A stretch of DNA of 64,000 nt from Notospermus geniculatus (lineage: Eukaryota; Nemertea; Pilidiophora; Heteronemertea; Lineidae), in contig NMRB01001481.1 of NCBI GenBank assembly GCA_002633025.1, positions 9,871 to 73,870 on the forward strand. The letters are read 5' to 3'. How positions within the stretch are numbered: the stretch's first letter is position 1; each line of letters opens with the position of its first letter. A program made the position numbers and the translations under genes. The notes under the pieces are model-generated. The model did no database searches, had not been told where the DNA came from, and saw only the letters and a program-made list of their open reading frames with translations. Below are positions 49,868 through 63,464 of the stretch, in pieces.

Positions 49868-51209
49868 CAGTCGGTTCAATGTTTTGCAATGAAAGTCGGC
49901 ACATTCGCTGTAAAATCAGCAGTCCTTTTTGCCACATGACGTGACGTGCAGTCTTACGTAATCGGCGTTGTATCCGTGTCAGCATCAGCGCCGAACTTCA
50001 CTAGGGGTACAAGTCAGAAGATACGAAACTGTGAGGCACTTATTGCCCTCACTCGAAAGTTTCATGTCACATAGAGATGCGTCCGAAAATGTTCAGTCAC
50101 CTCTCACTACAACGAAGGCATTCACCATTTCCAAGTGTTTCTGCTTAAATGTAAATGCAGCTTCGCATACTTGTCAATTTTTAATATTTTTTTACATGAC
50201 GATTCAAATTCAACTTCACGACTTTTTCAAAAAACCGACTGTTTAACTTGTGCCAAATGAACCCGTTTGATTCAACACTGGTTGACATACTTGACATTCA
50301 GTGTGTGTGACGAAGATAATGTTTGCAGGTGATTCAAAAGCGAACGCCCACCACTGTAGAAAGTGAAGTTGTCGTAAAAACCTAAAAATCTTGGCATCAA
50401 TGATTAACCATGTTAACGCCCAACAGTATCACTATGAACAGCAAAGCTTAGAACCATCCTACTAAAATATCAAAATGTGTCGAAGAAACTGAGTTCTTAC
50501 GCAGAGCGTACATGTAAAGTAACGTTTGTGTTTGAGTGCAGAACGTCTCTTTTGTGCCGCCATCAGTAAGGTCCTTTCTTTTAATACTAAGCAAGAAAGA
50601 TATGTCGTGGCTGTGTGCGACCATTCGTCGGGTGTATCCTCTCAGCAACATGTGATATGTACTCACTAAGAAAGTGGAACGACCGGCAGTCCTGTCTTTG
50701 GACTTGCGTGAGTCGAGAGTGAAAGACATTTTTTACGCCTAGGTTTTTCTTGGAAATCTGATCAAATCTCTACGGTTCATTCACGAACTTCTATTCTAGC
50801 CTATGCATAAAAGAAAAAGTCCCAATACTTTTCTAGTAAAACGTCCATAGACAGAACTAGAGCCAGCGAAGAACTTTTACGATGCTGGACCTGAATATGA
50901 TGTATTTGAACGACAATGAGTGCATTTCAACAAAGGTTTCATTTCACACTCAAAATGGGTTGTCTCTTTACAAACATTGCAAACACTGGAACTCGAACCC
51001 GTTGTCCTAGGGGCAGTGCCACATCATCTCTTCATCTTACTGATGATGACAATCAGGAGACGCACAAAAGATTCTAACACCGCCTTTCAGTCGAACGCGT
51101 TAAAGTCCTAATAGTGTTGTTATTGTTGTTTGCCTATTGAGACGAAGTGTTCCGCCATTGTCGCGTGAGATATCGCGATATCTCATCTGTAAGATTGTAA
51201 ACTCGCGTT
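49868..51209. repeat. Duplicated block III, copy 1
   Basis: It matches 51211-52558 almost base for base. Its end is the contig junction at 51210, and the partner starts at that junction. The end of one contig therefore overlaps the start of the next, and the true sequence probably holds one copy. It includes a B-box-like GGGTTCGAGTTCC on the minus strand near 51000. Confidence 0.92.
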
Positions 51210-51210
51210 N

Positions 51211-52558
51211 CAGTCGGTTCAATGTTTTGCAATGAAAGTCGGCACATTCGCTGTAAAATCAGCAGTCCTTTTTGCCACATGACGTGACGTGCAGTCTTAC
51301 GTAATCGGCGTTGTATCCGTGTCAGCATCAGCGCCGAACTTCAGTACGGGTACAAGTCATCAACAGAAGATACGAAACTGTGAGGCACCTATTGCCCTCA
51401 CTCGAAAGTTTCATGTATCACATTGAGATGCGTCCGAAAATGTTCAGTCACCTCTCACTACAACGAAGGCATTCACCATCTCCAAGTGTTTCTGCTTAAA
51501 TGTAAATGCAGCTTCGCATACTTGTCAATTTTTAATATTTTTTATCCGAAGATTCAAATTCAACTTCACAACTTAAAAAACCCCCGACTGTTTAACTAGT
51601 GCCAAATGAACCCGTTTGATTCAACATTGGTTGACATACTTGACATTCAGTGTGTGTGACGAAGATATGTTTGCAGGTGATTCAAAAGCAAACGCCCACC
51701 ACTGTGGAAAGTGAACTTGTCATAAAAACCCTAACAATCTTGGCATCTATGATTAACCATGTTAACGCCCAACAGTAACACTATGAACAGCAAAGCTTAG
51801 AACCATCCTACTAAAATATCAAAATGTGTCGAAGAAACTGAGTTCTTACGCAGAGCGTACATGTAAAGTAACGTTTGTGTTTGAGTGCAGAACGTCTCTT
51901 TTGTGCCGCCATCAGTAAGGTCCTTTCTTTTAATACTAAGCAAGAAAGATATGTCGTGGCTGTGTGCGACCATTCGTCGGACGTATCCTCTCAGCAACAT
52001 GTGATATGTACTCACTAAGAAAGTGGAACGACCGGCAGTCCTGTCTTTGGACTTGCGTGAGTCGAGAGTGAAAGACATTTTTTACGCCTAGGTTTTTCTT
52101 GGAAATCTGATCAAATCTCTACGGTTCATTCACGAACTTCTATTCTAGCCTATGCATAAAAGAAAAAGTCCCAATACTTTTCTAGTAAAACGTCCATAGA
52201 CAGAACTAGAGCCAGCGAAGAACTTTTACGATGCTGGACCTGAATATGATGTATTTGAACGACAATGAGTGCATTTCAACAAAGGTTTCATTTCACACTC
52301 AAAATGGGTTGTCTCTTTACAAACATTGCAAACACTGGAACTCGAACCCGTTGTCCTAGGGGCAGTGCCACATCATCTCTTCATCTTACTGATGATGACA
52401 ATCAGGAGACGCACAAAAGATTCTAACACCGCCTTTCAGTCGAACGCGTTAAAGTCCTAATAGTGTTGTTATTGTTGTTTGCCTATTGAGACGAAGTGTT
52501 CCGCCATTGTCGCGTGAGATATCGCGATATCTCATCTGTAAGATTGTAAACTCGCGTT
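51211..52558. repeat. Duplicated block III, copy 2
   Basis: This is the partner of 49868-51209. Differences are small indels (for example CATCAACAG inserted near 51358) and substitutions, a level expected between alleles. Confidence 0.92.
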
Positions 52559-53923
52559 GCACCAATTCACATGGTACCGCGGCCTCACCATTAGACACAG
52601 TTGCAGAACTCCCCACTCGCACCACGCACTCCCCTGTTATGTTGCGGCTAGCTCTTCCCAACAGTTGCACCTTGCAGCCTCACCAAATGTGAAGTCACTT
52701 CCAAACTCCGCGTTGACAGGTAACTCTTACGAGTCAACAACAGAGCTCTTGACTGCCAGGTCCATTGTGTTCGATACTTGTGTTGACGTGGCTGGGTTTG
52801 ACCTCCTCCTCTCTCGGGGGATACCGCTCAAGTGTACTTGGCTATTGTCACAAGTGTCAGAAAAAATGGCGGCAAGCAAAAGGGAACACCAGATTCCAGA
52901 TCCACTCTTTAATATCCTTTTACAGGACACATTTATTGTTCATTTCAAACGATGTAAAAAAGGTGTGTATACAAATAAAATGAAACAGGCTCAATGTTCA
53001 CACCTTAGAACTGGTACTGGTACGGAAATATCAGTTGGATCATCACTGCGAGTGTGAGTTAGCTGTGCGCTTCCTTCTTTCTGCTGATTTCTGGCTTTGG
53101 AGGGTTTCTATTACAGCAACACGGAATCAAATTCCTTGCTGTTCAGGTTTATGGAGAACGCTGATGGAAACGAATTCCTTGCTGAAACATACAGCCGGAC
53201 TTCGAGAGCCTAGTTGTGTCAACTTTCCTTTCGTAGGAATGGACCAACGCGTCTCGTGGATTCCTGTTTCGCCGTGTGTTGCTTTGATGCTGCCGAAAAG
53301 CTCATACCATTCGGGTCAAGACGATAGTCCGCTACATATTGGCGACATTAAAATCTCATTGTAACTCGGATGAGGAAAACAGGTGTATCCGACCACGGTC
53401 TGATTAACACGCTATTGGAAAGACCAAAACCACTTGATGTTTACAGCATGTACAGTGTCTTGTCATGTTGACTTTGTTTCGCTTCTCTTAACAACATCAA
53501 TCGCGATGTAAAATGAATTGAATGACCATTTTGTTCCAATGATAGTGTCGTGAAAGGCGTCATTTTTCGTAAGTCCATGTGTCGCGCGTACGTCGTGTCC
53601 GAGTTCAGGTGGACGAGTGTGGATTTTAAGACTCGGGGTTAGATGCTCTGACCTTGCGCCCGGCACACGCGTCATGTATTCATTCTCCGAATCATCAAGT
53701 TCATTGACCGTCAAATATGTTGTGAATTTACAGGAATAGGGATCATTCCTGTCACTTGTTTGAAAAGGGCTAAAGCGCGGGGACGCTAACTTTCATTCAG
53801 TGGTGAAGAAAAGGGGAGATGGGGTAGAATATTAATGAATGCAGATAGCACCATTTTCCATAAAGTGTTAATTTACCTCATCATCAGCCTTGCTCCTAGT
53901 TTGTCTATGTGCTTGTATAGATT

Positions 53924-54187
53924 AACAGCAAAATCGCAATTGTAAGGTCACAGAGGTCTGGCGTTGCTGTGGTCCAGCTTCTCCTCTTGGTGATGGTCGG
54001 CATTGCTGACCACTCAGCAGGTTGTTGATATCTTCGAATCGAAGTCCTGACACTGACGCTTTTGGTCATCCTGAGAATACCAGTTCTTACTGACGAAGGG
54101 AGCGAGCAATAAGAACCCCTGATGTTCTCAAGATGCTTTTGATGGAGGCGTTAGATCCCAGTAGCAAAGCCAGGTATCTGTGACTTT
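53924..54187 (+). repeat. Dispersed repeat family A, copy 3 (interrupted)
   Basis: Family A sequence is split by the hairpin insertion at 54065-54134. Without it, the copy is the same length as 57767-57967. Confidence 0.75.
54065..54134. mobile_element. 70-bp hairpin insertion with 7-bp target duplication
   Basis: GCTTTTG at 54058-54064 is repeated at 54135-54141. The inserted segment has imperfect inverted arms (ATCCTGAGAATACCAG / ATCTTGAGAACATCAG; TTCTTA) and a short loop. The homologous locus at 57900 has no insertion. It is a very small non-autonomous DNA element or a retroposed hairpin. Confidence 0.7.
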
Positions 54188-56300
54188 ACAACATTTATTT
54201 TTGGTGTATAAGGAGAAAACAAAAGGACGATTTTTGTATCATCATACGGTAACGGAAAGACTTCGAGACTCGGTCACTATCCTTGACAACAGGGGTAACC
54301 TCCCGTCGGTAAGTAAATTATGAGGTTTCTTCCAAGAACATAGAAATCACCGCTGTTTTAACCAAAACGAGGATACACCTGTTTCCAAGGCTAATTAGGT
54401 TGCTAAGCTCCAAGCATCTCTTGACCACGCCTGCTTGACCAGTGCCCACTCTCAAGACCCCATAGGGCAACGCCATGTTGGCCCAACATCACCCATTAAT
54501 ACAAGATTATACGTTTGACAATATCCCTTTATGATATCACTATCGTCGCCATATTGCACCGCGTGGTATCAACTTGAAGACATAATGATCAATTGTATTG
54601 TCTCACTGTGAGATAATTACCCAGCGGGAGACGGGCTTCCGTCTTAACGGTCTGGGTTGACATGGTGTGTCGTTACCTTGATAGTGAAGTCAGGAAGACG
54701 TTATTCAACTGGACGTGGGTCAGTGTCGTTAGAGTCGTCACAGACTACCGTCAGAAGATTTGATAGCCATTAATTACTCCGTGCATGAAGCGGGGAGCTT
54801 GATTCCTAAGATTAACTTCTCATCCAGGACTAATGCAGTTGTTGGCTAAATTAGGGTTTAAATGGTTTGCAACAACTGATCACATCAGGATGTTCAACAA
54901 TCTCAGAAGTTGTAAAGTGATATCCCGTACTTTCTCTCATTCTAAGACACTCAGCAATATTCAGGCCGAACCCACTCGGCATCACTGCGCCAAGTAGTGG
55001 CCAACGAAATGCAGATTTTATGTCATGATTGAGGGTGCTTCTACCAGTTGCAGAAGTTTGGAATTACTTTTGTCAATCAGTCAATTAAAGGTGGCCAATA
55101 CTTGATGCTATACTCGTCCGGAGTAACTTTTTCTTCCAAGTTTTCCCTGGTCCACTCGTAGTGGTCTAAGGAAGATGGGTCCATAGGACTGATTGACGCC
55201 CGAGGGTGCCAAATTAAGCACCGAAATCTGATGTCCCACTCCAACCCACAGCTGCAAATAACAACAATTATCAAATTAAGATGTCATTGAATTCAATCAG
55301 GATAATTTGATTGTTTTAAACGGCAAATTTGAGGAAAAGGAGATGGTCCAGCCCCCTAGTGTGCGAAACTGGACCCTAGCGAACTCATGGGGTCTGCAGA
55401 CGCCGAATAATCGGACCATCCGTTTTTGAATGGAGCGAATCACATGCTAATGAGATTGCACGCTGTTATCTCTTTTTGTTTTAGCACCGTAAATGAAATA
55501 ATTCACACCCATAATAAAAACCCCTGGTTCTACCACATCAACAGGAACTGAAAGACAGGCCACCCGAAATAAAACCGCCTCATACCCACTGGGGTTGTTT
55601 TTGATAGGGACAAAAGAACACAAGACGCGTCCATATTCCGTCCAGACCCCAAACAATGTTTTGTCTCGTTCCTCGGCTATTGATATCCAGATTGTTTTTT
55701 AATTGCGGAATACGATATGTTTTGGTGTCGATGGTCACCCGTCAGTCTCACTGACCGCTGACTGCACGCGACCGGAGCCGATTCGTGGGAGTACCGGCGC
55801 CTCGTCGGTGGAAATTGACTTTTGATTATGCTTCTCATTCTGATTGTGATATTCCACCGAATGTCAGAATATCAAAGTTATATTTGACTTCTTGGAGATC
55901 TGTCAAGGCTTTTCAAAGGGTTCGCGACCGTGAAGCCACTGCTTACCGGCGTGTCTGTACGCCATGTAACTCTATGTAGCCGCAGCCTTTAAAGCCAGTG
56001 TCCTGCTACTTTCTGCTGGCCGAAATATCCAGCAAAGTCTGCTATAGCTTATTATCATGTCATTATGTCACTGTACCCTTGTTTCCATTGTTTATTTCGT
56101 AGTATTGTATCCGTCCGTATCACCTCAACATCAGCAGTTAATGATGATCCCCGAGTCGCATCGCTATCACCAGAATTCATGACTAAACATAAGAAAGAGG
56201 CGTATTCAACAATTGTCCGGAGATAAGTTGATACAATGACGCGCGAGGCCGCAATTTATCTACGTCATCTCCACGGAATAGTCGGACCATCCGCCGCAAC

Positions 56301-56598
56301 CGGTCGGACATGTAGGATACGGGCGGATTAACAAACGATGAATGGCCGCCTTTAATAAAACTGGTAATTAATCTTCATTTAATTGCTGATGAAGTCGTTT
56401 GGAACTTTATGAACCCGTGGGGAAAGTTGTAAGGCCCGAGTTGGCAACTAGAAAATTGAATCAGGGAGACGAACGGCTCATTTCGAGGTACTGATCAAAA
56501 AGTTCATTTTAATATGGACAGGGCCGTATTTAACTTTTTGGTCCTGCGGGGGGGGGGCAAAAGCCTCTCTGGGGGACAGAAGACCTTTTTTGCCGTTA
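56301..56598. other. Spacer between copies of block IV, with hAT-like end
   Basis: CAGGGCCGTATTTAAC at 56519 has the CAGGG start common at hAT transposon ends and is followed by a G-rich tract. A similar inverted sequence (TTATTACGGCCCT) stands just after the junction at 60107. The link between them is uncertain. Confidence 0.3.
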
Positions 56599-59500
56599 CT
56601 CGGGGGATACCGCTCAAGTGTACTTGGCTATTGTCACAAGTGTCAGAAAAAATGGCGGCAAGCAAAAGGGAACACCAGATTCCAGATCCAGTCTTCAATA
56701 TCCTTTTACAGGACACATTTATTGTTCATTTCAAACGATGTAAAAAAGTTGTGTATACAAATAAAATGAAACAGGCTCAATGTTCACACCTTAGAACTGG
56801 TAACTGGTACGGAAATATCAGTTCGATCATCACTGCGAGTGTGAGTTAGCTGTACGCTTCCTTCTTTCTGCTGATTTCTGGCTTTGGAGGGTTTCTATTA
56901 CAGCAACACGGAATCAAATTCCTTGCTGTTAGCCAGGTTTATGGAGAACGCTGAAGGAAACGAATTCCTTGCTGAAACATACAGCCGGACTTCGAGAGCC
57001 TAGTTGTGTCAACTTTCCTTTCGTAGGAATGGACCAACGCCAATGTTTACATGCAGAAAGGCCTCCTCTCCTGACTTCCATTGACACTGTAGCCCGTCTC
57101 GTGGATTCCTGTTTCGCCGTGTGTTGCTTTGATGCTGCCGAAAAGCTCATACCATTCGGGTCAAGACGATAGTCCGCTACATAATGGCGACATTAAAATC
57201 TCATTGTAACTCGGATGAGGAAAACAGGTGTATCCGACCACGGTCTGATTAACACGCATTGGAAAGACCAAAACCACTTGATGTTTACAACATGTACAGT
57301 GTCTTGTCATGTTGACTTTGTTTCGCTTCTCTTAACAACATCAATCGCGATGTAAAATGAATTGAATGACCATTTTGTTCCAATGATAGTGTCGTGAAAG
57401 GCGTCATTTTTCGTAAGTCCATGTGTCGCGCGTACGTCGTGTCCGAGTTCAGGTGAACGAGTGTGGATTTTAAGACTCGGGTTAGATGCTGTGACCTTGC
57501 ACCCGGCACACGCGTCCTGTATTCATTCTCCGAATCATAAAGTCCATTAACCGTCAAATATGTTGTGAATTTACAGGAATAGGGATCATTCCTGTCACTT
57601 GTTTGAAAAGGGCTAAAGCGCGGGGACGCTAACCTTCATTCAGTGATGAAGAAAAGGGGAGATGGGGTAGAATGTTAATGAATGCAGATAGCACCATTTT
57701 CCATAAAGTGTTAATTTACCTCATTATCAGCCTTGCTCCTAGTTTGTCTATGTGCTTGTATAGATTAACAGCAAAATCGCAATTGTAAGGTCACAGAGGT
57801 CTGGCGTTGCCGTGGTCCAGCTCTCCTCTTGGTGATGGTCGACATTGCTGACCAGGCACTCAGCAGGTTGTTGATATCTTCGAATCGAAGTCCTGACAGT
57901 GACCCTTTTGATGTGATACTGTTGGAAGAGCTAGATCCCAGTGGCAAAGCCAGGTATCCGTGACTTTACAACTTTATTTTTGGCGTATAAGGAGAAAACA
58001 AAAGGACAGGTCCATTTTTGTATCACCATACGGTAGCGGAAAGACATCGAGACTTGTTAGTTTGGTCACTATCCTTGACAACAGGGGTAACCTCCCGTCG
58101 GTAAGTAAATTATGAGGTTTCTTCCAAGAACATAGAAATCACCGCTGTTTTAACCAAAACGAGGATACACCTGTTTCCAAGGCTAATTAGGTTGCTAAGC
58201 TCCAAGCATCTCTTGACCACGCCCGCTTGACCACTGCCCACTCTCAAGACCCCATAGGGCAACGCCATGTTGGCCCAACATCACCCATTAACACAAGATT
58301 ATACGTTTGACAATATCCCTTTATGATATCACTATCGTCGCCATATTGCACCGCGTGGTATCAACTTGAAGACATAATGATCAATTGTATTGTCTCACTG
58401 TGAGATAATTACCCAGCGGGAGATGGGCTTCCGTCTTAACGGTCCGGGTTGACATGGTGTGTCGTTACCTTGATAGTGAAGTCAGGAAGACGTTATTCAA
58501 GTGGACGTGGGTCAGTGTCGTTAGAGTCGTCACAGTCTACCGTCAGAATTTTGATAGCCATTAATTTACTCCGTGCATGAAGCGGGGAGCTTGATTCCTA
58601 AGATTAACTTCTCATCCAGAACTAATGAAGTTGTTGGCCAAATTAGGGTTTAAATGGTTTGCAACAACTGATCACGAACTCTCGCATCAGGATGTTCAAC
58701 AATCTCAGAAGTTGTAAAGTGATATACCGTACTTTCTCTCATTCTAAGAGTTGACTCAGCAATATTCAGGCCGAACCCACTCGGCATCATTGTGCGACTA
58801 GTGGCCAACGAAATGCAGATTTTATGTCATGATTGAGGATGCTTCTACCAGTTGCAGACGTTGGGACTTGCTTTTGTCAATCAGTCAATTAAAGGCGGCC
58901 AGTACTTGATGCTATACTCGTCTGAAGTAACTTGTTCTTGCAGCTTCCCCTGGTCCACTCGTAGTGGTGTAAGGAAGATGGGTCCATAGGACTGATTGAC
59001 GCCCGAGGGTGCCAAATTAAGCACCGAAATCTGATGTCCCACTCCAACCCACAGCTGCAAATAACAACAATTATCAAATTAAGATGTCATTGAATTCAAT
59101 CAGGATAAGTTGATTGTTTTAAACGGAAAATTTGAGGAAAAGGAGATGGTCCAGCCCCCTAGTGTGCGAAACTGGACCCTACCGAACTCATGGGGTCTGC
59201 AGACGCCAAATAATCGGACCATCCGTTTTTGAATGGAGCGAATCACATGCTAATGAGATTGCACGCTGTTATCTCTTTTTGTTTTACCACCGTAAATGAG
59301 ATAATTCACACCCATAATAAAACCCCCTGGTTCTACCACATCAACAGGAACTGAAAGACAGGCCACCTGAAATAAAACCGCCTCATACCCACTGGGGTTG
59401 TTTTTGATAGGGACAAAAGAACACAAGACGCGTCCATATTCCGTCCAGACCCCAAACAATGTTTTGTCTCGTTTCTCGGCTATTGATATCCAGATTGTTT

Positions 59501-60106
59501 TTTAATTGCGGAATACGATATGTTTTGGTGTCAATGGTCACCCGTCAGTCTCACTGACCGCTGACTGCACGCGACCAGATTAGACTCGTGGGAGTACCGG
59601 CGTCTCGCTCGATGGAAAGTTGACTTTTGATTATGCTACTCATTCTGATTGTGATATTCCACCGAATGTCAGAATATCAAAGTTATATTTGACTTCTTGG
59701 AGATCTGTCAAGGCTTTTCAAAGGGTTCGCGACCGTGAAGCCACTGCTTACCGGCGTGTCTGTACGCCGTGTAACTCTATGTAGCCGCAGCCTTTAAAGC
59801 CAGTGTCCTGCTACATTCGACTGGCAGAAATATCCAGCAAAGTCTCTGCTATAGCTTATTATCATGTCATTATGCCGCTGTACCCTTGTTTCCATTGTTT
59901 ATTTCGTAGTATTGTATCCGTCCGTATCACCTCAACATCAGCAGTTAATGATGATCCCCGAGTCGCATCGCTATCACCAGAATTCATGACTAAACATAAG
60001 AAAGAGGCGTATTCAACAATTGTCCGGAGATAAGTTGATACAATGACGCGCGAGGCCGCAATTTATCTACGTCATCTCCACGGAATAGTCGGACCATCCG
60101 CCGCAA
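56599..60106. repeat. Duplicated block IV, copy 2 (3.5 kb)
   Basis: It ends exactly at the contig junction at 60107. Its start, after the 298-bp spacer, is within continuous sequence, so it is either a real tandem duplication or both arms of a haplotype bubble written in series. Confidence 0.92.
57767..57967 (+). repeat. Dispersed repeat family A, copy 4
   Basis: This is the uninterrupted version in the second copy of block IV. It shows the empty site for the 70-bp hairpin. Confidence 0.75.
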
Positions 60107-60107
60107 C

Positions 60108-62546
60108 NCCCCCTTTTATTACGGCCCTATGGAACTTTGGGGCATTGGCTGTCGTTGTACGGCCTAGCGAGGGCAGAAAACAGACTCTCGCTTCCCAGCA
60201 ACGTGATACGGGTTTTGGGGCCTTTGGCTGCCGAAGCACCGCCAATCGAGAGGAGGAGGTCGGTTCTAGAGCTTCCCGCCAGCAACACGATGCTTGTATG
60301 CATTTAACATTTGTGTTCAGCGATAACTCTTTCAAATGAAACGATGGCGTAGGTGGTGAAGAACTTTCTCTGTTTGATTTATAAATCTTTGAAGTTTATG
60401 GTTACTAAAAGCATCATAGTCCAATGGTATTTCTTTCTTTGAAAGAAAATTGAAAAGGGAATTCATTCGCTTGACCTGGACTGCTTATCAGTAGGGTGGT
60501 TCAGCCCTTTGACCCGCCTTGTGTCAATGAGTGGGTGACAACATTCCTTATTCTAAAAAAGTTTTTAAAAACTACACGTACTCATTTCGTCAGTTTTTTA
60601 GAGGACGCGGTCATCGACACCCGTGTTCACTGCACTTTTTTATGCTGCACACTGAATGCACTATTCTGCTTCAGTGCATTCGCTGGCGATGTCGTGGGTG
60701 TTTCATTGTATGCTAAATATCACGACCTTACACTACAATCCATGCAATGGACATCGGACAACAGCATAAAGTGGCGCTCTTGCTGGTCCTCGTCATATGA
60801 CCAATATGACAAAAGGCGAACACAGGCTTACTCCACTGACCAGATATGACCAAAGTTATTTTTTTCGAGGACCTGCAGGTCAAATACATGTGGTTTGCGC
60901 AGTGCACAATTCCCTGTACACCCCTCAGTACAAGACTCCATACTGGCCAGTGTAACTGTGAATTCAGATATCCAATGGCAGGCTGCCTGCAGCTGGACTT
61001 GCGGATAGTTGAACTGAGGAGTGTGTAGTGAATTGTGAGAGACAGACAAAAAAATATATGGGTGACTCGCCCAAATCACGACATCTGGTGGATCTAGTGT
61101 CAAGTGAGAACCGAACGCAATTTAACTGGTAGGATCGTAATCTTTCAATACATTGGAGTTTAAGTTGTGTTTCAAGTGTTCAAATCTAGCATTAGGGAGG
61201 GGCAGCTCGTCTCAAGGGTCTACACTGCTCAATTAGAGTCGATAAGTTTAAGCTTTAGTTCCAGTTGGCAAATTACATGAGAATCCTATTTCTAAACAGG
61301 TCTCATTATGATGATTAAGTGGACTGTGTATTATTACCCCAAATGTCGTAGATGTCATGTCGAAATGTTGATAAACTTCTCATTAAATGTAAGGCTTTTG
61401 CTTTCATTAACTATTTTTCATTCCAGTTCATTCAGTTATGGGTGGTTTAAGACGACCAAGTTGTATTATAGTATTTACCCCCTTGGATTATCCGCTGAGG
61501 TATTGACGTGAATGAATATTGAAGCTCGACCAGGTGACAACAATAGATCTATCTTTTTATTGCTGTGCAAGTGGCTTGATTGATTGGTACTTTATTTAGA
61601 CACTTAAAACACTAAGCCTAAGCCTAAACTTGAGATTTGACAGCTAAGACGTCAAGCGGTTGTCTGTCAAGTAGTCAATGTGCAATTATGGACGATGACG
61701 AACAGCTCAGACCACCTGGGAGAGGGGAAGTGGTTCAAGAAAAGTGTGAGAAAGGTGTGTTATCTCACACACATAAAAAACAAGAAACTTCTTGGCTTCT
61801 CATGGTCGACATCCCTGAAAAAAAGAAATTTCTAAGGGACTCGACACATCAAACTATAGTAATTCTCCTTTCTCTTTGATAGCTGACGATCGTCAAAAGC
61901 TGCCGGAATTAATTTTGAGAAAATGAAGCGTCAAATATCAATCACAGACGAGAGGACAGCAAGGTCTCGTTCTTCGCGAGATTCTGCGGTATATTGGATA
62001 CCAACAAATTCCAAACTTTGACAGGAGGACGTCCCACAATCTTCACCAAAAATCGTAGCTACGGAAATCATGTTATCGAAACTCAGGCCACTTTTTCTTT
62101 GGTTTTCGCTCATGTGTCATTCAACAGGCTACCTGACAGAATTTGACACCCGACACAATCAGTCGCAACACCATCCATTATTCGCGTACTGGCGACAATT
62201 TGCTTTTTAATCTTTCCTTTCTTACGAGAGACTTCGTCAGTTATTAATGATAAAATATGGCATGACTGTGATTTTAGTTATTCTTCTGATGACAGCGGCC
62301 GTTGCCGTCCGGATAAACCACCCGTACCGGCGTCCATGTTTAGACCAAGCGCCCATGTTTGACTAGCCACATCATCCGGGCAATTACCATAACAGGCCTG
62401 GTTGGGGGAAAACGCGGAATGCGGTATCTTCTGCCAGAGAACAGAGAAAATAATGAAGTTACGAACTGATTAGTTTCGATAATGAAGGGGCCCTCACAAA
62501 GATTGTACCTAAACCGAGCAATTAATTTGAATCAAACGCTGGTTTG
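60108..62546. other. Intergenic, no recognised gene
   Basis: It holds only ORFs of up to 117 codons without family signals. An imperfect inverted repeat (CACAATTC...CTCAGT arms) spans about 60905-61037 and looks like a decayed small element. Confidence 0.5.
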
Positions 62547-63463
62547 TGTTTACACGTGTTTTTATCGAGTGTTTGCTGTGGGAGGTTCCCATTTTCCATA
62601 AACCACCTGCAAATAGAATGGCCTTTTCGTGGGTTGCAGGGTACGTTGCCGCGTGGTGCGGAAATGTCATTTTTTGGGCCAGTTTTGTAACCGCAAGTTG
62701 CCCTGATATGAAGAGTTGTTTCTGAGATGTATGCTGATCTCAAGTCAGGACAGTATCGTATAAAGTATAGGTCCATGCTATATCGTCTATAGATGGCCAA
62801 TGACATCTTAACATGTTTTGTTAGTTTCCGCCTAATCATTTCAAAATTAGCCATATTGCGACAGATTCCGCCCTTGACGATCCTTCCTGGCGACAAATTG
62901 GAAACTTAAAATCTAAAATTGAAAACCGAAGTATGCATGTTTCCACCCACATGCAAAGAAACCCTTTGTGTGGCAGTTCAATTTATCTTAAATCTACAAT
63001 TTACAACATTTCTTGATATCAGAAAGCGTTCTAATGACATTCCACTTGATCGCTCTTACACCATGCATAAAGTCATTAAACACCAAACGACCTTGAATGA
63101 AGCCAACTTCTCCGCTTACTTTTCAATTGGAACCCATCACTAATGGTACAAACAACGCGAATTCATAGCATCAAGGTCCTACTTCAGCCCCTCCTTCCAG
63201 ATATTTGACTCCTTGTTCCCTTTCGCAGGTCCCTAATGAACCCCAATTGAAATGAATTACTCAAACACTCAGTTTAATCGACTGTTGCATTATGACAATG
63301 AATAAGTGCAACTCTTCTGAACTTTTCTCATTTGCTTCAATAAAAGGCGTGACAAATGGGATTTAACGATGTCGGAGAAACACCCACGTGAAAGATTCAT
63401 GGATCATTTCGGATACATTTATGCCAATTTCCATTTGGGGTATTTCAATTTGACAATGAAATA
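62547..63463. repeat. Duplicated block V, copy 1
   Basis: The stretch from 62547 to about 63093 matches 63465-64000. The rest, up to the junction at 63464, would match sequence beyond the window if the two contigs overlap end to start. No gene; the 124-codon ORF here is disrupted in the other copy. Confidence 0.88.
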
Positions 63464-63464
63464 N

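Larger units (their letters stand above)
52813..56300. repeat. Duplicated block IV, copy 1 (3.5 kb)
   Basis: It is near-identical to 56599-60106. It contains repeat family A (53924-54187), itself carrying a 70-bp hairpin insertion missing from copy 2. It lacks 55 bp present in copy 2 near 57039-57093. No gene was recognised. Confidence 0.92.

Noticed and set aside
56519-60126. A full hAT element spanning block IV copy 2
   Set aside because: End-like sequences exist on both sides, but no 8-bp target duplication lines up, and the right end lies beyond a contig junction.
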